This document shows, piece by piece, positions 40,440-48,991 of a DNA stretch of 64,000 nt; positions within the stretch are counted from its first letter, which is position 1, and every line of letters starts with the position of its first letter. The DNA comes from Streptomyces narbonensis. GTDB lineage: Bacteria > Actinomycetota > Actinomycetes > Streptomycetales > Streptomycetaceae. Below the pieces are notes generated by a model. The model did no database searches. It saw nothing but the letters and a program-made list of their open reading frames with translations, and was not told the origin of the DNA. Both the position numbers and the translations under genes were made by a program. Location of the stretch: contig NZ_BMSF01000005.1 of assembly GCF_014649015.1 (NCBI RefSeq), positions 186,001-250,000 on the forward strand, in the 5' to 3' direction.

Positions 40440-42650
40440 ATGCAGTCGTACGACACCTACCCCAGCACCGGAATATCCCCCGCCGCGCCCCCTCGCCCCG
40501 GCCGCGAGGACGCCGAGGCGATGCTCGTCGAGCAATACCCGCGGCTCGTCCGGCTCGCCCATCTGATCCTCCCGCCCACCCTCGGCCGGCACCGCCGCGT
40601 GCTCGCCGCGCATTCCCTCGTGCAGAAGTCGCTCACGGCGGCCCGGTCACGCCCCGGCCGGACATCCGGCCGGACATCCGGCCGGACATCCGGCCGGACG
40701 ACCGGTCCGAAATCCGGCCCGACCGTTCCCGCGCAGCGAGGCGAGCCGGTCCCGGTCCCGGTCCCGGTCCCGGTCCCGGTCCCGGTCCCGGTCCCGGTCC
40801 CGGATCCAGGTCCGGGTCCGGGTCCGGGCCTGCATCCGGGACCGGACCAGGGGCAGGGACCGGTCCTGGCCTGGCTGCGGTCACGTGTCGTGTCCGCAGC
40901 ACTGCGGGCGGCCGCCAGTCCCCGGTGGCCCCTCGGGCGGCACCCGCTCCCCGCCGTCCTCGGGCTGAGGCTCTTTCCCCGGGCCGGCGGCGACGACGAG
41001 CTCGCGCTGGAATCCGCGCTGGCAGCGGTGGCCCCCGAGGTACGGGCCGCCTTCGCCCTGCGCGTGCTCGAAGGACTCCCCACGCAGTCCGCGGCCCTCC
41101 TCCTCGCTGCAGCGGGAGTGACCGCGCCGGACGGAGCGCTCCGCGCCGCCGAACACCTCCGCACCACCGTCGGATCGCAAGCGGAATCGCTTCTGCAGGG
41201 CGCCGAGTTCGACCCCTGCACCGTGCAGGCACGACCGACGGATCTCCTGCGCCGCAGGCACCGGACTCGACTGGCCGCCCTCGCCGCCGCCGTACTGCTA
41301 GCCGCTTCCACCGCCGCGCTGCTCACGCCGCGGCCCGAGGCGGGCCCGCACGCGGCACCCGCCACTGCCCTCGACGTCGCTGCCGCCCGCGCGGCCGACC
41401 CCGAGCTCCTGGTCCGGACCCCCGGCGAACGATGGTCCGACACCGCTCGCGTCGACTTCACCGCGTGGCCCGCCCGCGGGGCCCGGACCGGTGACACGGC
41501 CCTGCTGTCCCGAGCCCTCGACGCCTGGGCACGGGGGACCGGGAACCGGATCCCCCGACGAACCGGCGGGCGGGCAGGCGCACGGGCCGGCGACGTGACC
41601 GCTCTCCGGGTGACCGTCACGCCGGACACGCCGGCGACCCCGCCCTCCGCGCCGGCCCGCCTGCTCTTCGCCGGGCAGGTGGACGCCTCGGCCGTCGTCC
41701 TCCTGCACGACGGGGGCCGCCTCGTCCGGTACGCCGAGCCGCTCACCGGCCAGGGCGGGGCGGCCCTCGAACTCGCCCGGGCCGACGACGCGGACGTGAC
41801 CACCGGCGCCGCCGTGGCGGTGAGCAGGACGCCGCTCGGAGCGCGGTTCCTGCTCGCCCCCTGGATCGACGAGAGCGCGGTGCGCGACCTCCTGCGTCCC
41901 GACGTCCCCGCCCGGCCGCTGGCCGTCTCCGATGGCGGCGTCACCGACCCCGTACCCCCGGCGCCGGGCGACTGCGGTCGCCTTCCCGCACTGCAGGTAC
42001 GGTCCTCCACCCGGATCGTCGAGAACCACTCCTTCCTGCTGGCGGATCTCGGGGGCCTCAACCCCGCGCACCTCACGTGGACCCCGCCACCGGGGACCGG
42101 AGCCCCCGCGCGGCAGCCGCGAGAGGCGACTTCGGCGGCGGGCCTCGCCGCATGGGCCCGTTCGGCCTGCGCGCTGCCGGACCTGCGGGGCACCGGCGTG
42201 CGTGCCGTGAACCGGTGGGAGTTCGCCCAGCAGACCCTGCCGGAGCGCGCCGGACGCGCCACGTGGACGTGCACCCGGGCCGAGAACTGGGACGGCCGCG
42301 CCCGTGTGACGGTGGCGTGGGAGGGGCCGGACACACGCACCGGGCCGACGCCGGTACGGCCGCCGGGCACGCAGGCCGCGCACACGGCGGCGTGCAGTCG
42401 CTTCGGCCAGCACGTGCTGGCGGGGACGTACTGGACGGCCCCGTCCGGGGCGCGCTACTACCTCGCCGCAGGCAGCCGCGCCCTGACCACGGTCACCGCC
42501 CGTGGTCCCGTCTCCGCCACCGTACGAGGGCGGGTCCTGGCCGTCCGCACGAACGCGGCGGGCCCGGTCCGGCTGACCGGCAGGCTGCCCGGCACCGCTG
42601 ACCTCCGGGGCTGGGGAGAGACGGAGGAAGGCGGCGCCGAAGGATCGTGA
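40440..42650 (+). CDS. membrane-anchored protein with a sigma-factor-like N-terminal domain
   Basis: 736 residues. The first 260 resemble a degenerate ECF sigma factor: MLVEQYPRLVRLAHLILPP..., and a region-4-like ALAAVAPEVRAAFALRVLEGLPTQSAALLL. They are interrupted by low-complexity inserts (TSGRTSGRTSGR, and a Val-Pro/Gly-Pro run near 103-128). A membrane helix at about 276-295 (LAALAAAVLLAASTAALL) follows RRRHRTR. The outer 440 residues are beta-rich, with cysteines in pairs. This is the inside-to-outside layout also seen in the CAP-domain protein at 15848. GC-rich 12-bp and 6-bp repeats underlie the inserts. It is a conserved type in Streptomyces; function unknown. Confidence 0.6.
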   Translation: MQSYDTYPSTGISPAAPPRPGREDAEAMLVEQYPRLVRLAHLILPPTLGRHRRVLAAHSLVQKSLTAARSRPGRTSGRTSGRTSGRTTGPKSGPTVPAQRGEPVPVPVPVPVPVPVPVPVPDPGPGPGPGLHPGPDQGQGPVLAWLRSRVVSAALRAAASPRWPLGRHPLPAVLGLRLFPRAGGDDELALESALAAVAPEVRAAFALRVLEGLPTQSAALLLAAAGVTAPDGALRAAEHLRTTVGSQAESLLQGAEFDPCTVQARPTDLLRRRHRTRLAALAAAVLLAASTAALLTPRPEAGPHAAPATALDVAAARAADPELLVRTPGERWSDTARVDFTAWPARGARTGDTALLSRALDAWARGTGNRIPRRTGGRAGARAGDVTALRVTVTPDTPATPPSAPARLLFAGQVDASAVVLLHDGGRLVRYAEPLTGQGGAALELARADDADVTTGAAVAVSRTPLGARFLLAPWIDESAVRDLLRPDVPARPLAVSDGGVTDPVPPAPGDCGRLPALQVRSSTRIVENHSFLLADLGGLNPAHLTWTPPPGTGAPARQPREATSAAGLAAWARSACALPDLRGTGVRAVNRWEFAQQTLPERAGRATWTCTRAENWDGRARVTVAWEGPDTRTGPTPVRPPGTQAAHTAACSRFGQHVLAGTYWTAPSGARYYLAAGSRALTTVTARGPVSATVRGRVLAVRTNAAGPVRLTGRLPGTADLRGWGETEEGGAEGS
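40656..40804 (+). repeat. in-frame tandem repeats (12 bp x4, then 6 bp x about 10)
   Basis: GGCCGGACATCC-type 12-bp units at 40656-40703 encode SGRT repeats, and CCGGTC 6-bp units at 40746-40804 encode alternating Pro-Val. Both unit lengths are multiples of three, so copy-number change keeps the frame. They lie inside the coding region of the sigma-like membrane protein. Confidence 0.85.
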
Positions 42651-42716
42651 CGCCAGGCGGGGTGCGCGGTCCGCGCCCGCGAGCCCCGGGCGAGAGGCCG
42701 CAGTCCCGTGCCGGTC

Positions 42717-44000
42717 TCAGAGCCGTACGGCGATGAGGGCGGTGTCGTCGGTGAGGCCGGTCGGCGGGATCAGGTCGGCCAGGAGGGCGTCGGCGAGGGT
42801 GTCGGGGTGGGCCTCCGGGTGGGTGGTGTGATGCCGGGCGAGGGAGTCGGCGAGGCGCGTGAGGCCGACGTCGATGTCCTCGCCGCGGCGCTCGATGAGA
42901 CCGTCGGTGTAGAGGACGAGGACGGACCCGTCCGTGAAGGCGGTGTGGGCCTGTGGCCGCGGAACGTGCTCCGGGCGTGCGCCGAGCGGGGGATCCGTGG
43001 CCTGGTCGAGGAAGGTGACGGTGCCGTCGGGGTGGCAGAGGGCGGGTGGGGGGTGGCCCGCGCTGCTGTAGGTGAGGGTGTGGTCGTTCCAGTCGATGTA
43101 GACGGAGACGGCGGTGGTGGACTCGGCTCCTTCGACGGTGCGCGCGTACAGGCCGAGGACTTCGAGGGCTTGGGCCGGGCCTTCGGCCACGTGTGAGGCG
43201 GCGGACAGGGCGCTGCGGAGCAGGCCCATGACGCCGGCCGCGCGGAGGCCGTGGCCGACGACGTCGCCGACGGACACGGCCGTGCAGCCTCTCTTGGGCA
43301 TGTCGACGAGGTCGTACCAGTCCCCGCAGACGTTCAGGGCGCCCACGGCGGGGCGGTAGCGGACGGCGGCCTTGTGCCGGTCGAGGGGGCGGGGGACGGG
43401 CAGCATCGCCTCCTGGAGGTGGAGGGCGACCTCGCGTTCGCGGGCGTGGGCCTTGCGCAGGCGTTCGTTGACCTGCTGGAGCTCCCGGGCGCGGGTGTAC
43501 AGCTCGGCCTCCAGGACCTGGGCCTGGTCCCCGCCCTGCCGGCTGCCGCGGGCCTTGATGAGTTCGGTGACCTCCTCGACGCGGTGCACCAGCAGGACCA
43601 CGGAGCCGTCCGGGGCGAGTACGGGGACGTTGACGGGGCTCCAGTACCGCTCCTGCCACACGCCGGGACGGTTGAGGTCCTCCACGTCGTAGCGCTGCAG
43701 GGCCATGGTGTCGCGCTCGCCGGTGGCCGCGACGCGCTCCAGGGACGCCGACAGGTTGCGCATCCCGGTCGCGGCGGGGTCGTGGGGGTTGTCGGGAAAG
43801 ACGTCGAAGAGATGGCGGCCGATGAGCTGGTCGCGGGTGCGGCCGGCCATGGACAGGAACGCCTCGTTGGCGTCCGCGTACACCAGGTCGAGGGTCAGCA
43901 GCGCGACCGAGCCGGGCAGGGCCTGGAAGACCGCCTGGTAGTCGATGCGGGGTCCGTTCACGTCCTCACCTGCCGCGCGTCGGCCGCTCTTGGCGGTCAT
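42717..44000 (-). CDS. PAS domain - PP2C-type (SpoIIE) serine/threonine phosphatase
   Basis: 427 residues. The PAS domain at about 20-150 (YQAVFQALPGSVALLTLDLVYADANEAFLSMAGRT..., LIGRHLFDVFP) is followed by a coiled coil at about 165-200 (ELYTRARELQQVNERLRKAHARE). The SpoIIE catalytic domain has GALNVCGDWYDLV, SVGDVVGHGLRAAGVM, SSAGHPPPALC and LVLYTDGLIERRGEDID, with the metal-binding aspartates intact. It should dephosphorylate an anti-anti-sigma factor to free a sigma factor in response to the PAS signal. ATG at 44000 with GGGAG upstream. No partner kinase or antagonist gene is adjacent. Confidence 0.9.
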   Translation of the reverse strand: MTAKSGRRAAGEDVNGPRIDYQAVFQALPGSVALLTLDLVYADANEAFLSMAGRTRDQLIGRHLFDVFPDNPHDPAATGMRNLSASLERVAATGERDTMALQRYDVEDLNRPGVWQERYWSPVNVPVLAPDGSVVLLVHRVEEVTELIKARGSRQGGDQAQVLEAELYTRARELQQVNERLRKAHAREREVALHLQEAMLPVPRPLDRHKAAVRYRPAVGALNVCGDWYDLVDMPKRGCTAVSVGDVVGHGLRAAGVMGLLRSALSAASHVAEGPAQALEVLGLYARTVEGAESTTAVSVYIDWNDHTLTYSSAGHPPPALCHPDGTVTFLDQATDPPLGARPEHVPRPQAHTAFTDGSVLVLYTDGLIERRGEDIDVGLTRLADSLARHHTTHPEAHPDTLADALLADLIPPTGLTDDTALIAVRL

Positions 44001-44085
44001 AGGTACTCCCACGGTGGCACGCGGGCGGGCCGGGGGCTCGTTGTGGTGCAGGGCCGTGGGCCGTATGGCCCCGGACCGGTGACGG

Positions 44086-45132
44086 ATGCCCGCCGAGTCG
44101 AGGGGGCGCGTTTTCCGTCGTGCGCGCTGTGGCGGGGAGTGGCGCGTGCTGGCGCGGGGCACGGACACCTTCTGCTCCCGCGCGTGCCGCGCCGCGGCGC
44201 GCAGCTCCTGCGCCGAGCCGCCGGACCTCACCCGGTACGAAGAGGACCTGGCGGCGACCACCGAGGATCTTCAGCTCTCCGCCACCACCCTGCTCGCCGC
44301 AGTGCAGGGCAACGAGGACACCGAGGTCCTCATGCGGCAGGTCACCGAGCACTACCGGTTCCTGATGGACGTCGAGGCCGCCATCGTCGCGCGCGGCCGC
44401 GCCCGGGGGGACTCGTGGATGGTGATCGCGGAGGCCGCCGGGTGCGGAGCCGAGAGCTTCCGCAAGAAGTGGACCCAGGACAAGGTCAGCCGTCGCCTCG
44501 CCCTCGCCCGAGACGCACGGCAGAGCCGGCCCGCGGCGACCGGCCGCCCCGACAGCGCGGCCCGCGGCTCCGGTGCACCCCTTCCTCCCGCCCAGACCCC
44601 CGGTGAGCAGTTCGCCGCCGCGATGGCATCGCTCCAGCGCGCCACCGGTCTCACCATCAAGGACACCGCGTTCAAGGTCGGCGTCTCCCCGTCCTATGTC
44701 TCGCGGATCCTCGCCGGCACGAGGCGACCGGCATGGCCGGTGGTCGAGCGCTTCGTGGAGACCTGCGAAGGCAGCCCCTTAGAACTGCGCGCCCTGTGGG
44801 AAGCCGCCCAGCGCACCGCCGACCACGACCAGGGGCCTGCCCCGGAAGATCCGGAAGCCGCCAGGGTCAAGTTCCACACCAGCCTGCGCGCCCTCTACCT
44901 GGCCGCCGGCCGGCCGACCCCGTGGGACATCCGGCGCGCCATCAACGCCGACACGAAGCCGACCTTCCCCGAGATCGTCCTCGCCCTCAACGGCTCGCGC
45001 ATACCCGACTGGGAGACCATCGCCAAGATCATTCTCTCGCTGAGGGGCAGCCCGGCCGATCTCCGCCCGCTCTGGCAGGCCGCGAAAGTACCCCCGCCCA
45101 CCTCGGCCCTGCCCGCAGCGGCCTTCGGCTGA
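44086..45132 (+). CDS. XRE/HTH_31-type regulator with N-terminal Cys motif
   Basis: 348 residues. The N-terminus has a CSRACRAAARSSC cluster that could bind zinc. Residues about 190-250 form an XRE-type helix-turn-helix (GLTIKDTAFKVGVSPSYVSRILAGTRRPAWPVVERFVETC). A second, similar helical unit follows (DIRRAINADTKPTFPEIVLALNGSRIPDWETIAKIILSL). The domain style matches DNA-binding proteins commonly next to membrane or sigma-like genes in Streptomyces. It starts 85 bp from the divergent SpoIIE phosphatase and is followed after 25 bp by the small sigma-like gene, so probably an operon. Confidence 0.75.
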   Translation: MPAESRGRVFRRARCGGEWRVLARGTDTFCSRACRAAARSSCAEPPDLTRYEEDLAATTEDLQLSATTLLAAVQGNEDTEVLMRQVTEHYRFLMDVEAAIVARGRARGDSWMVIAEAAGCGAESFRKKWTQDKVSRRLALARDARQSRPAATGRPDSAARGSGAPLPPAQTPGEQFAAAMASLQRATGLTIKDTAFKVGVSPSYVSRILAGTRRPAWPVVERFVETCEGSPLELRALWEAAQRTADHDQGPAPEDPEAARVKFHTSLRALYLAAGRPTPWDIRRAINADTKPTFPEIVLALNGSRIPDWETIAKIILSLRGSPADLRPLWQAAKVPPPTSALPAAAFG

Positions 45133-45157
45133 ACACCACACACCCACGGGGCCACGA

Positions 45158-45586
45158 GTGATCTCAGCGTCGATCATGACCATCAACAGGCGCCACGCGG
45201 CCATGCCGCTCTCCTTCGAGGCGTTCCGGACCCTGCACCACGCCGACTACCTCGCCTACGCGCGGGCCTGCCTGCCCGCGCAGCGGGCCGACCAAGCCGT
45301 GGAGCAGACCTTCCTCTCCCTGTCCGGCGACTGGAGGGCCGTACTCGGTTCGTCCAGCCCGACGCACACCGCCTGGACGCTCCTCGGCGTGCACGTCCAC
45401 GCGAACGACGTCGCGCCCTGCTGCTCCACCGGAGCCCTGCGCGAAGAACTGGGCACGCTCACCGCCCTCGGCTACGACCCGGACCGCATCGCCACCCTCA
45501 CCGGCCTGCCCCTGGGCAGGATCGGTTCCGCAACCCGCGCACGGGCCCGCCTGCCGCGCCAAGCAGCCGGTCCTGTTAATAAATGA
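45158..45586 (+). CDS. small sigma-70-like protein (142 aa)
   Basis: Contains a region-2-like helix pair (FRTLHHADYLAYARACLPAQRADQAVEQTFLSLSGDW) and a region-4-like end (LTALGYDPDRIATLTGLPLGRIGSATRAR), but is much shorter than a working ECF sigma factor. It may be a degenerate regulator or a partner of the XRE protein encoded just upstream. The GTG at 45158 gives the longest frame; the ATG at 45203 (MPLSFEAF) fits the domain start better. Its last codons (VNK-TGA) lie in the operator of the downstream TetR gene. Confidence 0.6.
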   Translation: MISASIMTINRRHAAMPLSFEAFRTLHHADYLAYARACLPAQRADQAVEQTFLSLSGDWRAVLGSSSPTHTAWTLLGVHVHANDVAPCCSTGALREELGTLTALGYDPDRIATLTGLPLGRIGSATRARARLPRQAAGPVNK

Positions 45587-45597
45587 ACGGCCATTTA
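45580..45597. promoter_or_regulatory. candidate TetR operator TAAATG-6 bp-CATTTA
   Basis: A perfect 6-bp inverted repeat in an AT-rich patch 36 bp upstream of the TetR gene's start (45633), overlapping the stop codon of the preceding gene. Typical of TetR autoregulation. Confidence 0.55.
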
Positions 45598-45632
45598 CTA
45601 ACGTGCTAATGTCGATCCCGAAGGAGGGGTCC

Positions 45633-46214
45633 ATGCCACGGCCACGCGTTACCAGCGACACCGACATCCTCGCCGCCACCGGGCGCGCCATCGGCGCGCA
45701 CGGCCCCGGCAGGCTCACCCTGGCGCACGTCGGCGCCGAAGCGGGGGTCTCCCCGGCGACCCTGTCGCAGCGCTTCGGGTCCAAGCGGGGCCTGCTGCTG
45801 GCGTTCGCCGCGGACGCCGCCGCCGGCGCCGCCGCGCCGTACCGCGGCGCACAGGCCGCGTACGACTCACCCCTGGCGGCGCTGCATGCCGTCGCCGCCG
45901 AGTTCGCCCGCCACATGACCACCCCCGAGGAAATGGCCAACCACCTCGGGATGCTCCAACTCGACCTATCCGACCCAGAGTTCCGCATCCATGCCGCCGC
46001 GCACACCCACGCGGTCGACGCGGCGCTGCGAGAGCTGCTCACCGACGCTGTCGCTCGGGGCGAGCTCCCTGCGGGCACGGACGTGTCGCGCCTCGCACGC
46101 GCCGTGAAGATCACGATGGACGGCTCCTTGCTGCGGTGGGCCATGACCGGTGACGGCGATCCCGCCGCTCTGCTCCGCGACGACCTTGACCACTTGTTCA
46201 GGAGGACCTCATGA
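45633..46214 (+). CDS. TetR/AcrR family repressor
   Basis: 193 residues. DNA-binding helices in LTLAHVGAEAGVSPATLSQRFGSKRGLLLAFA near the N-terminus, and an all-helical ligand domain after that. ATG behind AAGGAGGGG, the strongest ribosome site in the neighbourhood. The stop overlaps the start of the reductase gene by 4 bp (ATGA), so the two are translationally coupled and the repressor probably responds to that enzyme's substrate. It is probably autoregulated through 45580-45597. Confidence 0.88.
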   Translation: MPRPRVTSDTDILAATGRAIGAHGPGRLTLAHVGAEAGVSPATLSQRFGSKRGLLLAFAADAAAGAAAPYRGAQAAYDSPLAALHAVAAEFARHMTTPEEMANHLGMLQLDLSDPEFRIHAAAHTHAVDAALRELLTDAVARGELPAGTDVSRLARAVKITMDGSLLRWAMTGDGDPAALLRDDLDHLFRRTS

Positions 46215-46741
46215 CGTTCGCCGCCACCGTCTTCATCGGCACCAGCCTCGACGGCTACATCGCCCGCTCGAACGACGACATCGAGTGGCTGACCTCGCGC
46301 GGAGAGAAGGCCGGAGACCTGGGTTTCTTCGCGTTCCTCGACTCGGTGGACGCCGTGATCATGGGACGGAACACCTACGACAAGGTCATCGGCTTCGGCG
46401 AGGAGAACTGGCACTACGGCGACCGTCACGTGGGAGTCCTGAGCACGACCCTTCCCGAGGACGCCGACCCGCGTGTCACCGTCTACCGCGACCTCGACAC
46501 CCTCGTCGCCGACCTGGACCAGCGCGGGATCAAGCACGTCTACCCCGACGGCGGTCGCCTCGTCCAGAGCTTCATCCGCGCCGGCCGCGTCGACCGGTTC
46601 ATCATCAGCGTCGCCCCGGTCCTGATCGGGAGCGGCCACCGGCTCTTCGGCGAGCTGCACGACGACGTCCCCCTCCGCCTGGACGGAGTCGCCGACCTCG
46701 GCCACGGCTTCGCGCAGCTCACCTACACGGTGGAGAGGTAA
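46211..46741 (+). CDS. dihydrofolate-reductase-fold (RibD C-terminal) family reductase
   Basis: 176 residues. MTFAATVFIGTSLDGYIARS, VDAVIMGRNTYDKVIGF, KHVYPDGGRLVQSFIRAGRVDRFIISVAPVLIGSGHRLFGEL are the conserved segments of the RibD_C/dihydrofolate reductase superfamily, with the NADPH-binding GG in PDGGR. The active group reduces a pteridine- or riboflavin-like or unknown small substrate. Its start overlaps the TetR stop by 4 bp. A separate fragment of a related gene lies at 50349-50480. Sequence after its stop (46742-46860) is a relic of another gene. Confidence 0.88.
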   Translation: MTFAATVFIGTSLDGYIARSNDDIEWLTSRGEKAGDLGFFAFLDSVDAVIMGRNTYDKVIGFGEENWHYGDRHVGVLSTTLPEDADPRVTVYRDLDTLVADLDQRGIKHVYPDGGRLVQSFIRAGRVDRFIISVAPVLIGSGHRLFGELHDDVPLRLDGVADLGHGFAQLTYTVER

Positions 46742-46860
46742 CGACTCGATCCTCGACCTCGACGACGGGGACGTCGTCACGCCGCGCCCGGCCGACACCG
46801 GTCTTGCCCATCCCCGACGCGCCCCCGACGACGAGCACCCGCCAGTCGGGCAGCCCCCGC
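46742..46860 (-). pseudogene. remnant of a P-loop kinase
   Basis: The minus strand encodes LPDWRVLVVGGASGMGKTGVG, including the P-loop GGASGMGKT, then an in-frame deletion and VPVVEVEDRVV, which matches the start of small kinases of the 2-phosphoglycerate/adenylate-kinase-like type (GGASGxGKTxxxxxLARxxG...EVDD). Only about 40 codons remain, and there is no ribosome site. A deletion scar between the reductase and the MerR gene. Confidence 0.5.
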
Positions 46861-46906
46861 ACCTCAGCCGAACCGTTCGCTCCTCGCGTGACAGGTGCTC
46901 CGTGCC

Positions 46907-47665
46907 TCAGCCCAGTCGGGCGGTTGCGTAGGCCTCGATGGCGTCACGCTGGTACACGGCCAGACCCGGGGCGATCGCCTCGTAGGCGGTGCGCCAGGTG
47001 TCGTTGTCCACGCAGGAGCGTCCGATGGCCCGGAAGTCCGCGGCGGAGACAGCACGCAGTGCCGTCAGTGCCCGGTACTGGGCGTCGATCTCGGTCTGGA
47101 CCGGGTCGGCGTCCGCCGGGTGACCCGCGGTCATGAGCTCGGCCAGCCGGATCATCTGGGCGGTGCGCTCACGGTGCGCTGCGTCGGCATCGGTCTGACT
47201 CATCGTGGCGGCGCGCTGCCGGACCCCTTCGGCGAGGTCGGGGAAGTCGCGCATGTTCTCCTCGTACTGGGAGGGGGTCACGCCCTCGAAGAGGTTCTCC
47301 GGTCGGTTGATGGTCATGGGCTTGCCGTCCTTCCTGGACTGCTCCAGTTCGGCGATCGTGCGGGAGACGGTGTGGGCCAGGGCGTCGAGCCGGTCCCGCT
47401 CCGCGAGCAGGCGCCGGTGATGGCCCCGGAGGGCGTCCAGCTCCTCCACCTGCTCCGCGAGGATCCGGCCGATCTCCGGCAGCCCGACACCGAGCGCCCG
47501 CAGCACGAGGATCTGCTGCAACCGCAGGAGCTGGTGCTCGCCGTAGTAGCGATGGCCGTTGGAGCCGATCCGGGCCGGCGGCAGCAGACCGGTCTCGTCG
47601 TAGTGGCGCAGTGTCCGGGCGGTCACGCCCGACATCCGGGCGACCTCCGCGATCGGCCAGTCCAT
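46907..47665 (-). CDS. MerR family regulator with TipAS-like domain
   Basis: 252 residues. MerR helix-turn-helix and wing (WPIAEVARMSGVTARTLRHYDETGLLPPARIGSNGHRYY), then a coiled-coil dimerisation helix. A helical C-terminal domain follows (ENLFEGVTPSQYEENMRDF..., TAQMIRLAELMTAGHPADADPV...) of the TipAL-type thiopeptide-recognition (TipAS) fold. Such proteins activate transcription upon binding a drug-like ligand. The ATG at 47665 has GGGAGTGGCG upstream. Its own promoter (47719-47749) has the 19-bp spacer and centred palindrome expected for MerR self-activation. Confidence 0.9.
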   Translation of the reverse strand: MDWPIAEVARMSGVTARTLRHYDETGLLPPARIGSNGHRYYGEHQLLRLQQILVLRALGVGLPEIGRILAEQVEELDALRGHHRRLLAERDRLDALAHTVSRTIAELEQSRKDGKPMTINRPENLFEGVTPSQYEENMRDFPDLAEGVRQRAATMSQTDADAAHRERTAQMIRLAELMTAGHPADADPVQTEIDAQYRALTALRAVSAADFRAIGRSCVDNDTWRTAYEAIAPGLAVYQRDAIEAYATARLG

Positions 47666-47718
47666 CGCCACTCCCGCACGTGTGTGTCGCCGGGCCGGTC
47701 GTTCCGGCCCTGACCATG

Positions 47719-47749
47719 ACCGTAGAAGCTGCCGCTGCGGCAGCTTCAA
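47719..47749 (-). promoter_or_regulatory. MerR-type promoter with 19-bp spacer and palindromic operator
   Basis: On the minus strand: -35 TTGAAG (47744-47749), 19-bp spacer, -10 TACGGT (47719-47724). GAAGCTGCC/GGCAGCTTC, a perfect 9-bp inverted repeat (47725-47747), sits between and overlaps the -35. The overlong spacer with a centred palindrome is the hallmark of promoters untwisted by MerR activators. Its distance from the start codon at 47665 (about 54 bp) fits. Confidence 0.75.
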
Positions 47750-47868
47750 CCCCCGCAATCCGAATTCCTCGCAGTCGGGCAGCAAACGTCCGCACCCGGG
47801 CGGAAAAGCCTCCGCCCGGGTTCCGCACGCCACGGCTCACCGGCCACACCGTGCCGGTGCGGCCTGCC

Positions 47869-48639
47869 TCAGGCCGGGTAGGTGATCGAGCCCAGGGGCG
47901 GGCAGAAGGCGAGCGTGGTGCCGGCTCCGGGGCGTTCGACGAAGGCGCGGGCCTCGGCGGCCCGCTGGCGCCGGGACTCCAGGTCGTCGGCGTACCGGGC
48001 GTCGCGGGTGGCTTGGGGGTAGTCCCACGAGCCGTCGATGAGGCTCAGGCTGGTGTTGCCGGAGCTGCGCTGGAAGTCCATCTTCAGGGCGGCCTGCCGG
48101 AGTACGGTCTGCGTCGCGGCGAGATCGATGCGGGCGATCAGGATGCCGCGGGTGTTCGGTACGCGGGTCGGCATGGGGGCCAGCGGGAGCAGCGACACCC
48201 CGGTGTCGAGGCGGCCGAGGTCGTCGACCATCGCCGACTGGGCGTCCTGCGCCACGAGCTGCATTTCCCGGTGCAGCCAGAACAGCTCGTCGAGGTCGGC
48301 CTCGGTGATGCGCATCCGCTGGTACAGGGCCCGGAAGCGGGGATCGCCGTGCAGCGGCCGCAGCGGGGCGGCGTGGAACATCACGCAGTCGTTCAAACCG
48401 GCCGTCACCGCGGCGTCGAGGTGGGCGACGGCCTGATCCCCCTGCCCGTGCGCGAGTGCCAGGACGCCGAGGGTCGTCCGGCCCGCGGCGGCGAGCCACG
48501 CGCCGTCGGGGCCGAGCGCCGCGGCGCGCGCGACGACGTCATGGAGGCCCGCGGCAGCCACCGCGGAGGGACCACTGGTCCCGATCTCCACGAGCAGTTC
48601 GTGCACGCGGTCGGCCAGTGAGTGGACGGTGTCGGCCAT
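47869..48639 (-). CDS. hypothetical protein (256 aa), helical repeat-like
   Basis: Starts MADTVHSLADRVHELLVEIG, with GAGGAGATC just upstream of the ATG at 48639. The first 100 residues suggest TPR-like helix pairs (WLAAAGRTTLGVLALAHGQ, AVAHLDAAVTAGLNDCVMF, LHGDPRFRALYQRMRIT). The rest contains no catalytic motif (GILIARIDLAATQTVLRQAAL, SLSLIDGSWDYPQATRDARYADDL). It is followed by the MerR gene on the same strand across a 200-bp gap that holds the MerR promoter, so they are separate units. Function unknown. Confidence 0.6.
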   Translation of the reverse strand: MADTVHSLADRVHELLVEIGTSGPSAVAAAGLHDVVARAAALGPDGAWLAAAGRTTLGVLALAHGQGDQAVAHLDAAVTAGLNDCVMFHAAPLRPLHGDPRFRALYQRMRITEADLDELFWLHREMQLVAQDAQSAMVDDLGRLDTGVSLLPLAPMPTRVPNTRGILIARIDLAATQTVLRQAALKMDFQRSSGNTSLSLIDGSWDYPQATRDARYADDLESRRQRAAEARAFVERPGAGTTLAFCPPLGSITYPA

Positions 48640-48991
48640 GGATCTCCTCAGACCTCGGTGGTGAAGAGCGAAGACAAGAAGGAGGCGCCTGCGTCTCCGG
48701 TAACCCCCGTGGACATGACGGGCGGAGAGGGTGAAAGGTTCCTGCTCGGGCCCGAGGCAGTGATCCGGAACCGTTCCCGTCGTGCCCCTCGCCGCCGGGC
48801 CAGGAGACGGACTCGTGCGCCGGTGCGCCGGTCGCCGACCAGGCACCTGGAGGCAGCCGCCGTCGACCACGTAGACCCAGGGTGTAAACCCGTGGGCCGA
48901 TGCCGCACGGGAGGGGCGCGTGACAGCGTTCACGTGTGCCCACGGACTGGCCGTCTCGGCGCGATTGACGATCCGTCACCTAAGGAGGGTC
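48640..48991. other. 352-bp divergent intergenic region
   Basis: Lies between the minus-strand hypothetical gene and the plus-strand hydrolase. Short frames on both strands are not protein-like. It ends with the strong ribosome site TAAGGAGGGT of the hydrolase. I see no repeat or operator of note. Confidence 0.4.
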
